Of a DNA stretch of 64,000 nucleotides, positions 33,523 to 43,271 are shown piece by piece. The position numbers were made by a program, and so were the translations under genes. Source of the DNA: Candidatus Sysuiplasma superficiale (GTDB taxonomy: Archaea; Thermoplasmatota; Thermoplasmata; Sysuiplasmatales; Sysuiplasmataceae); the NCBI GenBank assembly GCA_019720975.1, contig JAGVSJ010000007.1, forward strand, positions 1 through 64,000. The letters run 5' to 3'. Within the stretch, counting starts at the first letter, position 1; the number at the start of each line of letters is the position of its first letter. A model generated the notes under the pieces. It was not told where the DNA came from and made no database searches. It worked only from the letters and a program-made list of their open reading frames with translations.

Positions 33523-36500
33523 TCACCTGCCAAAGAGCCTTGCGATCATCTCATCGATTCCCTCAATTTCCGACTGTCCTCCGTCCCACCTTTCCAGTGC
33601 AGGATATCTCCTCTCAACTGTTTCGATGAAATATCTGATATCCCTCGACCATCTCTTTGGCGGCTGACCTGAATAAAGCAGCAGAGCGAATACGTTCCTT
33701 CCTCTCTCTATGCCTATCGACATCCTTCCCATATCGATACGTCTCAGTGACTGATCCTCCTCCATCTGGGAGAAGGCCGTGGAAACAAAATCCTGTATGG
33801 CGGTAAACATGCCCACTATCAAGTCGCTGTCCTTTTTGTCCGCACCCTTCCTTCTGCCAGAGGCTATCAGTCTCCCATCCCTGTGAATGAGCAGAAGTGT
33901 ATCGAGTTCGAAGTCCGGAATTGCAAGACGTGTGTAGGCGGCGATTGCAGCAAAGACAGCAACTACGGATAGAAGAGCATAGGAGAGAATCGCATAAATA
34001 TTGGACTGATGAGAGACAAGCCGCACATGTACAGTTTCCTCAATGACCTGCCCTCTCGGGGAGGATACGAATATAACTATATTCTCCCCAGATATCCCGG
34101 ATGGCAGGTGCACCAGCACGTAATAACCTGCAGTCGAGACGCCCCTGCCCGACGCATTGATGCCCAGCGGCAGGTTGTTGGGGTTGCTGATGTATGGAGA
34201 GAGGTTTATCAGGAACATCGGGGAAGTGCTGTTGATGACAGACGGAATGCTGACCACCGGCGGTATGTATATCGGGAAGACAAAAACAAGCAGGACATAG
34301 TAGATGAAGCCGCTGCTTGAATTTATCAGGAAGACAACCCTTGTGCTGCCAGTGAAATATTCAGTTGGCCTTATGGTGACAGTGCCTCCTGTGGATATGC
34401 TCACATTGAGTTTGCCCGCGACAGCACTGAAATGCAGTATACTGTTCTGGGGCGATATGAAGAGTGCTGATAGATTGAGGTCCCTGAAAACGCCATTCTC
34501 CGGGACCGAGATTATTGCAGGAGGTCTGACTCCTGGAACAACAGAAGGTGGATAGCTTGATGACACCAGGATGCTGACTGGCACGCTCACGGAGTCGTTG
34601 GCAGAGAGCGAAAGAGGGCCGCCTACAAACAGCAGGGAAGTGTTGTACCAGTATGGCCCACGGTATACTGATCCGCCGCTTGAGTTGGCCGGCATTGAGA
34701 AGATAAGAGAGAAATTGACCCTGCTAAACACAATGCTGTCAGTACCGGTGAGAACAGTCACCTGATCAATCGGTACGTAGCTGTCAGTGACATACGGTAT
34801 GAGAGAAAGCATGTATGTTCCTGTGCCGTTGACAGCGTAGTGCACGCGGATTTGCGGGATGGGTGATACGGAAGGGGGGGAGACGTCATTGACAATGCCC
34901 ACCTCAACCAGCAGGAAGGAAAATTCACCATGGCTGCTGTTTGCCTCTATGAGCACTGACCCGCTGGAGGAGATTGGGTTGGCGGGAGCGGAAATCATGA
35001 CGGCGCCTGAAGAGGTGATATGTGCTGAAACAACGGATGACGAAACAGAGAAGGAGAGTGGTGTGGGGTCGTAGAAGTAGCTGCTGACAGTGTGCGGCAG
35101 AAGGAGAGTTCCTCCCCTGTCGACTGACACGAACGAGGGAGGTGCATTCTTTGTGTCTACCACCGGTACAGGGTAGGGGAGGACCTTTACTATCTGTATG
35201 AATCCTGCGGTCATGTTGTCAGGATCTGCAGCCGTGATGTAGACGGGAAATGAAGAGTAAAGTGACCCGGACGGAAAATAATAGTCAAGGGAGTAACCTG
35301 ACGTATAGACATAGGGTGAGGATGTCGATATCCTCACATCCAGAGGGGAGTAAGGCGCTGAATTCAGGAAGTACGTGTAGTTGAGAGAAAATACTCTCCC
35401 GGCCTCCACTGACATATAGCTGGGTAGGATGGAATTCCAAGAAGGTTTCGCAAGTATATCTACCAGCAAACTGGCTGAGGAAGAGTACCCTTGGGAATTG
35501 GAGATGACAACCGTCACGTTTGAAGAGCCGTAGACGCCAGCAAAGGAGATGAATGTTATGTTCATCTCGCCGAAGACACCTGAGCCTACCGTGTAGAAGA
35601 GCGAATCGCCGCCGTAGATGTGGAACTGCACATTGGAAAGGTTCGGATCGTTGGCATCAGATACATATGGGGAGAGATTGAACGACAGGCTTGCTCCGGA
35701 AGGTATCGTGATTTCCGGAAGATCCGAGAGAAACACAGGACTGAAGGCAGAGGGAATTACCTGAACAGAAGTTGACGTGCTTATGCCGGCTGATGTCACC
35801 TCGATGTAGCCGCTGGATACAGGCTCCTTTGATGCGACAAGCACGGCATAGCTGCCGTTGTAGGAGAGTTCTCCGGCATTGGTAGACCATACAGCATTTT
35901 CAACGTTGACCGGGTTTCCGTAGACATCATATCCTGATGCCTGGAAGAAATATGTCTGACCTGCAAGGAGCGTTTCGTTGGACGGACTTATATCCAGCGT
36001 GAAGAGCGGACCGGATGAAACTGATACTTCAGCATATCCACTGATGCCGTTGGACGGATCCGTGGCCTCTATTCTCCCTGTTCCGTTCCTCTGGGCAAGG
36101 AAGTTGCCTGAGGATGTGATATTTCCGATGTTCCCGGTTACGCTCCAGACAGGTGTCCAGCTCGTGTTCAGATTCCCATAGATGTCATAGCCATGTGCGC
36201 CGAATGTCTCATTCTCACCAGCGATCATGGAATACACTCCGGGCACAACGACTATCTTCTGAACCGTCGATGGGCTTACCGAAAGGCTGCCTTCTGAAAC
36301 AATCCTGCCGTAGGAAAGGACAAGTGTGAAGTTTGAAGAACGCAGGACGGTCAGGTTGAATGATGCTTCACCAGCTGTGAACACAGCACTCACAGGTGAA
36401 TAGAGAGAGGTGCTTAGGGAGGTGCCGTTGTTATACAGTAGTGTGACACTGACATTACCATCGAATGTCTGCATGACCTGGCCGCTGTCAGAGACAGCTG

Positions 36501-37545
36501 AGACTTTGAGGTTGTATGGGACTCCAGCATTGAGATGGGATGAAAGCGGCACTGAAAAATACTTCAGAGAGGGAAATACCTCAAGCGTTATGTTCTCGAA
36601 GTATCTTTCTGAGTATCCTGTCATGTTCGACACGGTCGAAGCAACGAAGCTTACAGTGTAATTGCCATACTCGAGAGGTGCAGCAGTATAAGTATAGGAT
36701 CTGAAGTAGCTGCCTGTTGTGAGATTGGACATGGCTGAGGAGAGGATCTCTGCCCCGCTACTGTTCATGATTGTTACAGTGACCCCATGTATATCACTGC
36801 TGCCCAGTGAGTCTGAAACATTTGCATAAAGACCTATGGACTGGTTGTCATATACCGCTCCCTTATCAGTGACAGAGGCTGAAAGTGAATCGAGTCTGGG
36901 TGTTATGTTCAGCTTGAAGTTTGAGGGGACATTGCTGTAATCGAATTCGACATAAACACTTGTCTGGTAGTTGCTGTCGATTCTTGTGAGATTGAGAACA
37001 ATGTTGCTTCCGGCGCCAATGCTGTAGCCCTGCCCTGGTATGTTCATCCGGACATGCACCAATTCATTCGGCACGATGAATATGTTGCCGGTGCTGCCGG
37101 AAGTGATGTTAGATATCACCCCACCTGTGACATTCTGGAGAGTGGCTTCGATGTCCACGGGACTTCCTGTCGATGTGTTGGACGGGGTGAGATAGAGCGT
37201 AACATTGACCTCTCCGCTGAGCACTGCCGGGAAACCCATGGCGGGTGCCGCTATCCATCTGAATGAATTGTATGGCGGAGAGGCGTTGATGGATATCCCC
37301 TGATAGCTGCTGCTTATGAAGTAAGGATTGGGCGGATTGTAGGGAGTTGATGTGTTTGCCCAGTCAAACCGCTTCGAATAATCTCCAAAACCGTGCTGGT
37401 CGTCGTGCAGGTAGAAGGTTGTGTACGATGTCTGGGGGGATGAAGCGTGAACACCTGCTGAGGTTGCAAGCGGAAATGCGGAAACAAGCATTATGATGAG
37501 CAGAATAAGATTGAAGCCCTTCCTGAAAATCAAGTCGCTGCCCAT
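33523..37545 (-). CDS. Giant surface protein with Ig-like repeats, C-terminal membrane span and cytoplasmic roadblock/longin-like tail
   Basis: 1340 residues. The signal sequence is LILLIIMLVSAFPLATSAG near the N-terminus. The ectodomain (about 40–1180) is Ser/Thr/Asn-rich with many NxS/T sequons and several Ig- or cadherin-like beta repeats, recognisable by recurring motifs such as the VSSGPLFTLDISPSNETLLA segment and the phrase LSPYVSDANDPNLSNV. A span (about 1182–1205, IYAILSYALLSVVAVFAAIA) is followed by a charged 134-residue cytoplasmic domain: LDTLLLIHRDGRLIASGR, FTAIQDFVSTAF and IERGRNVFALLLYSG. This strand–helix–strand pattern looks like a roadblock/longin module. It lies 56 bases downstream of a Ras-like GTPase on the same strand. 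Confidence 0.8.
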   Translation of the reverse strand: MGSDLIFRKGFNLILLIIMLVSAFPLATSAGVHASSPQTSYTTFYLHDDQHGFGDYSKRFDWANTSTPYNPPNPYFISSSYQGISINASPPYNSFRWIAAPAMGFPAVLSGEVNVTLYLTPSNTSTGSPVDIEATLQNVTGGVISNITSGSTGNIFIVPNELVHVRMNIPGQGYSIGAGSNIVLNLTRIDSNYQTSVYVEFDYSNVPSNFKLNITPRLDSLSASVTDKGAVYDNQSIGLYANVSDSLGSSDIHGVTVTIMNSSGAEILSSAMSNLTTGSYFRSYTYTAAPLEYGNYTVSFVASTVSNMTGYSERYFENITLEVFPSLKYFSVPLSSHLNAGVPYNLKVSAVSDSGQVMQTFDGNVSVTLLYNNGTSLSTSLYSPVSAVFTAGEASFNLTVLRSSNFTLVLSYGRIVSEGSLSVSPSTVQKIVVVPGVYSMIAGENETFGAHGYDIYGNLNTSWTPVWSVTGNIGNITSSGNFLAQRNGTGRIEATDPSNGISGYAEVSVSSGPLFTLDISPSNETLLAGQTYFFQASGYDVYGNPVNVENAVWSTNAGELSYNGSYAVLVASKEPVSSGYIEVTSAGISTSTSVQVIPSAFSPVFLSDLPEITIPSGASLSFNLSPYVSDANDPNLSNVQFHIYGGDSLFYTVGSGVFGEMNITFISFAGVYGSSNVTVVISNSQGYSSSASLLVDILAKPSWNSILPSYMSVEAGRVFSLNYTYFLNSAPYSPLDVRISTSSPYVYTSGYSLDYYFPSGSLYSSFPVYITAADPDNMTAGFIQIVKVLPYPVPVVDTKNAPPSFVSVDRGGTLLLPHTVSSYFYDPTPLSFSVSSSVVSAHITSSGAVMISAPANPISSSGSVLIEANSSHGEFSFLLVEVGIVNDVSPPSVSPIPQIRVHYAVNGTGTYMLSLIPYVTDSYVPIDQVTVLTGTDSIVFSRVNFSLIFSMPANSSGGSVYRGPYWYNTSLLFVGGPLSLSANDSVSVPVSILVSSSYPPSVVPGVRPPAIISVPENGVFRDLNLSALFISPQNSILHFSAVAGKLNVSISTGGTVTIRPTEYFTGSTRVVFLINSSSGFIYYVLLVFVFPIYIPPVVSIPSVINSTSPMFLINLSPYISNPNNLPLGINASGRGVSTAGYYVLVHLPSGISGENIVIFVSSPRGQVIEETVHVRLVSHQSNIYAILSYALLSVVAVFAAIAAYTRLAIPDFELDTLLLIHRDGRLIASGRRKGADKKDSDLIVGMFTAIQDFVSTAFSQMEEDQSLRRIDMGRMSIGIERGRNVFALLLYSGQPPKRWSRDIRYFIETVERRYPALERWDGGQSEIEGIDEMIARLFGR

Positions 37546-37601
37546 TTGGTATCGCCATCATATTTTATCCCAGCAGACGGCATGAAAACACTGTTTCCCC
37601 T

Positions 37602-38183
37602 TCATTTCCTTGATGTCAGCATGGAGGCAAGTCGCATGAAGGCTGACTCCACACCCTCGCCCGTCTTCGCACTGGTTATCATAGAAGGAGCTCCATATGA
37701 GGTCGCGACCTTCTCAATGTCCTGATTCGTGACCGTTATTCTGTCCCTGAGATCACTTTTATTGCCAATGAATATCATGGGTATGTGGCCTGTTATGCTC
37801 TCCATTGACTTTATCCAGTATTTAAGCTCTTCAAGCGACTCCCTGTTTGTCAGATCGCAGACGCATATGGCACCCTCCGCACCGTAGAAATAGGATTCGC
37901 GCAGCAGTTCCCTGAAGCCTTTCTGGCCCATTATGTCCCAGATGAGCATTGACAGGTTGATCTCCCTGCCGTTGTCTTTCTTTACGGTCACTTCCTTCTT
38001 CGTGACTTTCGTTCCTATGGTTGAGGTGTACTTATCGTCAAATGTATCGAGTACGAATCGCCTGATCAGACTTGTCTTACCGACATTGTTGTCTCCGACC
38101 AGACATATTTTCGTCTTTATTTCTTCATTCAGCCCAATCACCCTGACAGCGCCGTTAACTGAGTGAGTCAGTGCATTAATCAT
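37602..38183 (-). CDS. Ras/Rab-like small GTPase
   Basis: A 193-residue P-loop GTPase with all five G motifs: G1 GDNNVGKTSL (30–39), G2 threonine in STIGTKV (about 54–60), G3 WDIMGQ (82–87), G4 NKSD (141–144) and G5 TSAK (170–173). This is the eukaryotic-like Rab/Ras type, not the bacterial MglA or elongation-factor type. The C-terminus has no cysteine for lipidation, so membrane recruitment must use a partner. The first ATG (38183) lies only about ten bases from a TATA-like aaatatattta stretch, so a later start such as GTG 38141 is possible. The receptor-like surface protein is downstream. Confidence 0.92.
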   Translation of the reverse strand: MINALTHSVNGAVRVIGLNEEIKTKICLVGDNNVGKTSLIRRFVLDTFDDKYTSTIGTKVTKKEVTVKKDNGREINLSMLIWDIMGQKGFRELLRESYFYGAEGAICVCDLTNRESLEELKYWIKSMESITGHIPMIFIGNKSDLRDRITVTNQDIEKVATSYGAPSMITSAKTGEGVESAFMRLASMLTSRK

Positions 38184-38229
38184 TCATAAATATATTTCAT
38201 CCTGCTTTCACTTAATGAAATTAATGAAT

Positions 38230-39012
38230 TCAGCTGTCGGAAAAGCTTGGCTTGCGCTTGTGAAGAAATGCCTCCATACCCTCCTTTCTGTCGGCTGTCG
38301 AAAAAAGAGAGTAGAAGAGCTGCCTCTCGAATTTCAGTCCCTGTGTCAGTGTACTCTCCTGTGAGAAGTTGACAGCTTCCTTTGCCAGCAGTACGGAAAT
38401 TAGCGATTTTTCGGCAATTTTCTCAGCAATTCTGATCGCTTCAGTCAGCGCCTGGCCTGGTGGCACGAGTGAACTGACAAGCCCCATGCTGAATGCTTCC
38501 GCAGCAGTGAACAGCTCTCCTGTCAGTATGTAGCGCATTGCCCTGTGCCGGCCTATTGCCCTTGACAGACGCTGTGTGCCTCCAGCACCGGGTATTATTG
38601 CAAGATTTATCTCCGGCTGCCCGAACTTCGTTCCTTCGGCTGCAACGAGTATGTCGGCTGACATGGCCAGTTCACAGCCTCCCCCCAGTGCATACCCTTC
38701 GACAGCCGCAATGACAGGTTTCCTGACTTCCAGCATATCGTCCCAGACGGAAAAATCGTCCCGATGCTCGAACGAGATGAAGCTTCTGTTTTCCATGTCC
38801 CTTATATCCGCGCCTGCAGAAAATGCCCGTCCGTTACCAGTAATAACAACAGACTTGACATCATCATCAGCATCAGCCTCCTTCATCGCTTCGGCAATAT
38901 GGGATACGAGCTGAAAGCTCAGAGCGTTGAGCACATCTGGTCTGTTGAGCTTGAGGAGTAGATAACCGTTCTTCTTCTCCACAGTGAGATCCTCGTATGA
39001 GTTGTATGACAT
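38230..39012 (-). CDS. Enoyl-CoA hydratase/isomerase (crotonase family)
   Basis: About 260 residues. The oxyanion-hole segments are GNGRAFSAGADIRDM and ALGGGCELAMSADILVA. The general-acid/base glutamates lie in GQPEINLAIIPGAGGTQRL, as in mitochondrial-type 2-enoyl-CoA hydratases. I chose ATG 39012 because the frame's first codon (39045) falls inside the likely TATA element (gatttattg on the minus strand). The family suggests fatty or branched-chain acid beta-oxidation, but no partner gene lies nearby. Confidence 0.92.
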   Translation of the reverse strand: MSYNSYEDLTVEKKNGYLLLKLNRPDVLNALSFQLVSHIAEAMKEADADDDVKSVVITGNGRAFSAGADIRDMENRSFISFEHRDDFSVWDDMLEVRKPVIAAVEGYALGGGCELAMSADILVAAEGTKFGQPEINLAIIPGAGGTQRLSRAIGRHRAMRYILTGELFTAAEAFSMGLVSSLVPPGQALTEAIRIAEKIAEKSLISVLLAKEAVNFSQESTLTQGLKFERQLFYSLFSTADRKEGMEAFLHKRKPSFSDS

Positions 39013-39385
39013 GATGGCACGCATCGGCATCCGACAATAAATCACTTTCAGTGAAATTCAGGCAGGTGGCTGCGCAGTTCTGCTCACCTCCGTCTCTTCC
39101 GGTGCAAGAGGAAGTTAACGGTATTATCTGCGTGCAAAAATGTTATCTGCTTCACAGTCCGTGACTTGTCATTGCAGCCATGCCACAATCTGGTCTGTTA
39201 AGTGCAAAGAGAGTTGACTGTAAGCAGTGGACAGAGATACCTGTTCGAATTTGAATGAATGTATCACCTGTTACCTTCTTACTGATGTGGGAAAACCAAT
39301 AAAAGGTAAACTCTGGCAACCTTAATTGAAACTCCCAGCTATGGCGCAATGTCTGTGAATTGTATTAATAGAGAGAAGTCAATCA
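39013..39385. other. Intergenic interval between two divergent genes
   Basis: About 370 bases. The left part holds the promoter of the crotonase gene. The right end holds tgtattaata (39361–39370), a TATA candidate for the membrane protein that follows. No RNA or repeat is apparent. Confidence 0.5.
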
Positions 39386-39927
39386 ATGGAGCAGCAATAT
39401 GATGGTGGTGTCGGACGGGAAGGATTGGTGAGGGAGCTAAGGCTGGTGTCATAGCAGGAACAGTATACGGCATTTTGGACGCAATAGTGGCTGTTGTATT
39501 TCTGACGGTATTCAGGGATCTGATAATTTCCGTGCTGTCAAAGTCCATTCTTCCGGGCACATCGGTGAATGTCAACTCACTCTATGCACTGGCGGAGACT
39601 GCCGCGGTTGGCGTTGCACTTATAGGTGGAATCATCTTCGGCCTCATTTTCGGTATAGTATTTGCTGCGGCATCGGAGCACATACCAGGGAGGAGCGGTG
39701 TGGTGAAGGGGGCTGTGTTCGGGATAATAATGTGGCTTCTGCTCGGTGTACTTCTTGGATTGGCGGACCTCAGATACGGCATCATCTATTATCTCCTAAG
39801 CATTTCCGCTTCTCTTCTTACCGCACTCGTATTCGGCGCACTGCTGGGGCATCTCTTCGAAAGCGGAATAAAGAAGGAGGAGAGGAATTCACATGCGGCG
39901 CAGCCCGATTCATCCAATCGCCGATAA
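39386..39927 (+). pseudogene. Small membrane protein with an apparent frameshift near its N-terminus
   Basis: The promoter-proximal ATG 39386 opens MEQQYDGGVGREG and then goes out of frame and stops. A second frame carries the body: GEGAKAGVIAGTVYGILDAI followed by four hydrophobic helices with small-residue packing (ALIGGIIFGLIFGIVFAAA, IIMWLLLGVLLGLADL). A single base missing near 39418 would join them into a protein of about 180 residues. The only ordinary start in the second frame is TTG 39475, which removes part of the first helix. This could be a true mutation, a sequencing error or programmed frameshifting. Resembles small glycine-rich membrane proteins of Thermoplasmata; no function known. 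Confidence 0.5.
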
Positions 39928-40186
39928 CTTCCCTTCGTCCCTACAGTGCAGCAAATCATCCCTTGGATGGGAATATTCATCTGCACTCCTGTGCACCATT
40001 CCCTATACGAGAATGAAACCAGTCCGATTAATTCATGTGTCCAGATCACTCGTGAGAGCTTCGTTCCCAGAAGGAGGCTTGCAATCCGGAATGAGAGCCC
40101 CATGGACAGCTAATTAAAAATAATAGAGAGAGATGCTGAGAGACGTGTCAGGGCGGCTACAACTGAATGCTTGAGGCGGTTTTGGA

Positions 40187-40570
40187 ATGAGCAATATTCC
40201 CGATGATTTGCTTTATACAAAGACGCATGAATGGCTGAAGAAGGAAGGAAAACTGTACAGAATAGGCATCACCGATCATGCACAGTCCGAACTCACGGAC
40301 GTTGTCTTCGTAGAATTTGAGAAGAAGGGAAAGATGGTCGGAGCTGGAGATGTTGTGGCTACTGTTGAATCTGTAAAGACGGTGTCTGAGATATACGCAC
40401 CTGTCCCCGGAACAATTTCTGAAATCAATGAAATTCTCCTGAAATCTCCGGAGAAGATAAACAGCGACCCGTATGGTGAGGGCTGGTTTCTTCTCCTCGA
40501 GCCCTCCGGTGGAATGGAGACAGCGAGCCTGCTTTCACCCGAAGCCTATAGAAGGACTATCGGTGAGTGA
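40187..40570 (+). CDS. gcvH: Glycine cleavage system H protein
   Basis: A 127-residue lipoyl carrier that shuttles aminomethyl groups among GcvP, GcvT and GcvL, none of which is nearby. The N-terminal TKTHEWLKKEGKLYRIGITD and the lipoylation motif VVATVESVKTVSEIYAPVPG with Lys64 are typical. The start ATG 40187 lies just after an intergenic stretch. The stop overlaps the start of the nucleoside phosphorylase (GTGA). Confidence 0.95.
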   Translation: MSNIPDDLLYTKTHEWLKKEGKLYRIGITDHAQSELTDVVFVEFEKKGKMVGAGDVVATVESVKTVSEIYAPVPGTISEINEILLKSPEKINSDPYGEGWFLLLEPSGGMETASLLSPEAYRRTIGE

Positions 40571-41367
40571 ACTTGCCCCGGCAGATCATCACAGGGATTG
40601 ATGAGAAGGAAGGGGCGAGGTACGCACTGATATGCGGCGATCCGGAGAGGGTGCCGAAAATAGCGTCAAGACTTTCCGGAGGCAGGCAAATCAGGCAAAT
40701 CAGAGAATTCAATATATTTTCCGGAATGATTAACCGTGCACGGGTCAATGTGGCATCCACCGGCATCGGAGGGCCATCGACAGCCATACTGATGGAGGAG
40801 ATGGCCAATACGGGCACCGATACGTTCATACGCGTCGGCACATCAGGCGGACTGGATGAACGTCTGAGGAAAGGCGACCTTGTCATCACAACGGCCGCCT
40901 TTAGAAAGGATGGAACAAGCAGAAGTTACGTGCCTGATAATTTTCCTGCTGCCGCCCATCACAATGTCGTGTCTGCACTGGAAGAATCGGCTGCAAGACT
41001 GGGATACAGCTACCAATCAGGCGTAACGATGTCTGTCGACGGCTTCTATTCTGAGAACAGGATACTCGAGGGCAGAAGGACAAAATCAATGTCCCATTCA
41101 GGATTCATTCTCTCAGGGATGGAAGACAATCTTTCGGATGCAAAGAAACTTGGAGTCAGGAATATTGAGATGGAGATGGGAACTGTTCTGACACTGACCA
41201 CTTTGTGGGGAATGAGAGGCGGAGGTGTCTGCCTTGTCTCCGACGTTGCGCCCTGGCGTGAGACAGAGGAGATAATTGATGCCGAGACAGGCATGGAACG
41301 GTGCATAGAAGTTGCTGTTGAAGCTCTGCGGAAGATAATAGAATCAGACATCAGGACGCACAGATAG
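40567..41367 (+). CDS. Uridine/purine nucleoside phosphorylase family protein
   Basis: A 266-residue phosphorylase of the PNP/UDP family that cleaves nucleosides to base and ribose-1-phosphate. Motifs are ALICGDPERVPKIASRL, the phosphate-binding TGIGGPSTAILMEEM, FIRVGTSGGLDERL and the active-site NIEMEMGTVLT. The residues favour a uridine-phosphorylase-type enzyme, though purine nucleosides cannot be excluded. The start is GTG 40567, coupled to gcvH by a four-base overlap. The pairing with gcvH is not metabolically obvious. Confidence 0.9.
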   Translation: MNLPRQIITGIDEKEGARYALICGDPERVPKIASRLSGGRQIRQIREFNIFSGMINRARVNVASTGIGGPSTAILMEEMANTGTDTFIRVGTSGGLDERLRKGDLVITTAAFRKDGTSRSYVPDNFPAAAHHNVVSALEESAARLGYSYQSGVTMSVDGFYSENRILEGRRTKSMSHSGFILSGMEDNLSDAKKLGVRNIEMEMGTVLTLTTLWGMRGGGVCLVSDVAPWRETEEIIDAETGMERCIEVAVEALRKIIESDIRTHR

Positions 41368-41376
41368 GTCTGCCTG

Positions 41377-42258
41377 TCACAGGCTGTTCAGGAAATCAGA
41401 AACTTTCTCAAAGAACCTTTCTCTCTCCTCCCACATCGGGAGGTGTGAACTCTCATTGAATATGAGCAGTTTCGAGTCCTCCACTCCCCTGTGAATCTGC
41501 CTTGCAACGACAGGTGTGACCTCATCATATTTTCCTCCGGTGACGAGTGTCGGAACGCATATCTCTCCGAGCCGGTCGGATATGTCCCAGTACCTTATGT
41601 TTCCGATTATTGTGAATTCGTTGGGTCCGTTCATCGTATTATAGACTGAAGAACTGATGTGTTCCATAGAATATACCAGTTCAGGAGGCCAGACACTAAG
41701 CCTGCATACGTGCCTTCTGTAGAATACCTCAACAGCCTTGAGGTATTCGGCGTTTGAGTAGTCTCCTGCCTCTTCATATTTTTCCATTGTCCTGATCACA
41801 GCATCAGGCAACTGCATCTTCAGTCTCTGCATTTCCCTTGAGGCAAGCGGAACACTCGCAAGCCCACCCTCGGTTATTATGCTCCTCAGGTTTCTCTGGT
41901 ATCTTAGAGCGTAGGCAAGAGCAAGCAATCCTCCGTAACTCGAACCCATCAGATGAATCCTGCCAAGCCTCAGTTTCCTTCTCAAAACTTCCAGTTCCTC
42001 CACGTTATTTTCTATCGTAAACAGTGCAACGTTCCTAGGAAGAGAGGAACGGCCACAGCCCAGCTGGTCATAGAGAAGGACGTCGTATCCGCACGAAACA
42101 AGATCCGACATCGGAAGAAGATAATCGTGGGTGGCTCCCGGACCGCCATGCAGGCAGACAACCGTTCCCTTTTCCGGGACCCTTTTGCCAGGCTCACTGA
42201 AAAGACGGTAATAAATGCTGTATTTCCCTACAGGAACTGAACCTTCTGTTTCATTCAT
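41377..42258 (-). CDS. pip: Prolyl aminopeptidase (tricorn interacting factor F1-like)
   Basis: A 293-residue alpha/beta hydrolase. The oxyanion motif HGGPG is at 38–42, the nucleophile Ser107 lies in GSSYGG, the catalytic aspartate in GGKYDEVTP and the histidine in ESSHLP. The 293-residue length equals that of the Thermoplasma factor F1, and the start at ATG 42258 fits an upstream aaatatttag box. F1 trims short peptides released by the tricorn protease and removes N-terminal proline and other residues. Other tricorn-system genes are not in this window. Confidence 0.9.
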   Translation of the reverse strand: MNETEGSVPVGKYSIYYRLFSEPGKRVPEKGTVVCLHGGPGATHDYLLPMSDLVSCGYDVLLYDQLGCGRSSLPRNVALFTIENNVEELEVLRRKLRLGRIHLMGSSYGGLLALAYALRYQRNLRSIITEGGLASVPLASREMQRLKMQLPDAVIRTMEKYEEAGDYSNAEYLKAVEVFYRRHVCRLSVWPPELVYSMEHISSSVYNTMNGPNEFTIIGNIRYWDISDRLGEICVPTLVTGGKYDEVTPVVARQIHRGVEDSKLLIFNESSHLPMWEERERFFEKVSDFLNSL

Positions 42259-42388
42259 ATAAGGGTAATGGAGTATCACAGGCTAAATATTTACTGAATA
42301 TTTCAAATGAGGGAAGACAAACTCCTGCACGAATGGCTTGCACGCGCTTACGCAAATAATAGTTTCACCATCCAGTCATGAGTGTGAT

Positions 42389-43222
42389 ATGAAGATAATT
42401 TCCGGAGACAGCTATGCGCTCGTCGAACCACGAGGCGCATATGTCAGAAAGCTGGTAATAGGCGGCAGGGACATACTCAAGGAGACTCAGGATGGGAAGG
42501 AAACACATGGAGGTGCATGCAACCTCATACCATATGCTGGCAGAGTCAGGAATGCCACTTACACGTTTGACGGCAGGGTATATCTGCTGCCTGTCAACAG
42601 CGGAAGCAACAGCATACATGGTTTCGCGAAGGACAGGGTGTTCAAGCTTGAAGAAGGAGACTCGGCATGCATGCTAAGAGCTTTGTCACAAATATCAGAC
42701 AGAGGTTATCCCTCGGAACTTAGGACAGAAATAACCATGAGGATTGGAGAGAGGCGGTTCGAAGTGGCCTACGAAATCACAAACACCGGAGCACAGAGAG
42801 CCCCTGTAGTGATCGGGAGTCATCCATACTTTTTGACGGGGGAAAGATGGAGACTCATCCACAGCAGTGAAATCGAGAGGTTGAACACAGACTCTGAGGG
42901 CATACCTGACGGAACGCTTCAGAGAGTGGATTACAATCACCTCAGGGACATGAGCGGAATGACTTTCGATGAATGCTATTCAGGCGGAGGGCTTATCAGT
43001 CTTGTTTCCGATGAGACAGTTATAAGGATACAAAGGAACGGCATGAACTTCTTTGTACTCTACAATGGACGGTACTGTTCAGGGAGTTCAGTTGCCGTGG
43101 AGCCAATGACCGGGGCGCCCGATGCGTTCAACAACAGAATCGGGCTGAATATACTGGAGCCAGGGCAGTCGATGGAATGTTCATTTCTCATTGAAGTTGG
43201 AGATTCCGGCGAACAGACGTGA
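42389..43222 (+). CDS. Aldose 1-epimerase family protein
   Basis: A 277-residue galactose-mutarotase-fold protein that interconverts alpha and beta sugar anomers. The catalytic histidines are in NSIHGF and GSHPYF, and the catalytic glutamate is in VAVEPMTGAPDAFNNR. An N-terminal GGACNLIPYAGRVRNATY completes the family pattern. I chose ATG 42389 because upstream residues do not resemble the family. The neighbour is a HAD phosphatase 49 bases downstream. Confidence 0.9.
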   Translation: MKIISGDSYALVEPRGAYVRKLVIGGRDILKETQDGKETHGGACNLIPYAGRVRNATYTFDGRVYLLPVNSGSNSIHGFAKDRVFKLEEGDSACMLRALSQISDRGYPSELRTEITMRIGERRFEVAYEITNTGAQRAPVVIGSHPYFLTGERWRLIHSSEIERLNTDSEGIPDGTLQRVDYNHLRDMSGMTFDECYSGGGLISLVSDETVIRIQRNGMNFFVLYNGRYCSGSSVAVEPMTGAPDAFNNRIGLNILEPGQSMECSFLIEVGDSGEQT

Positions 43223-43271
43223 ATCCATGGTGAGAGAAGCGGTTTGACCGCCAGTTAAGGAGGTAAGGAAA

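Noticed and set aside
39893-40117. Short frames between the membrane protein and gcvH
   Set aside because: They overlap one another in several frames and lack promoters or conserved-looking sequence. The interval appears non-coding.
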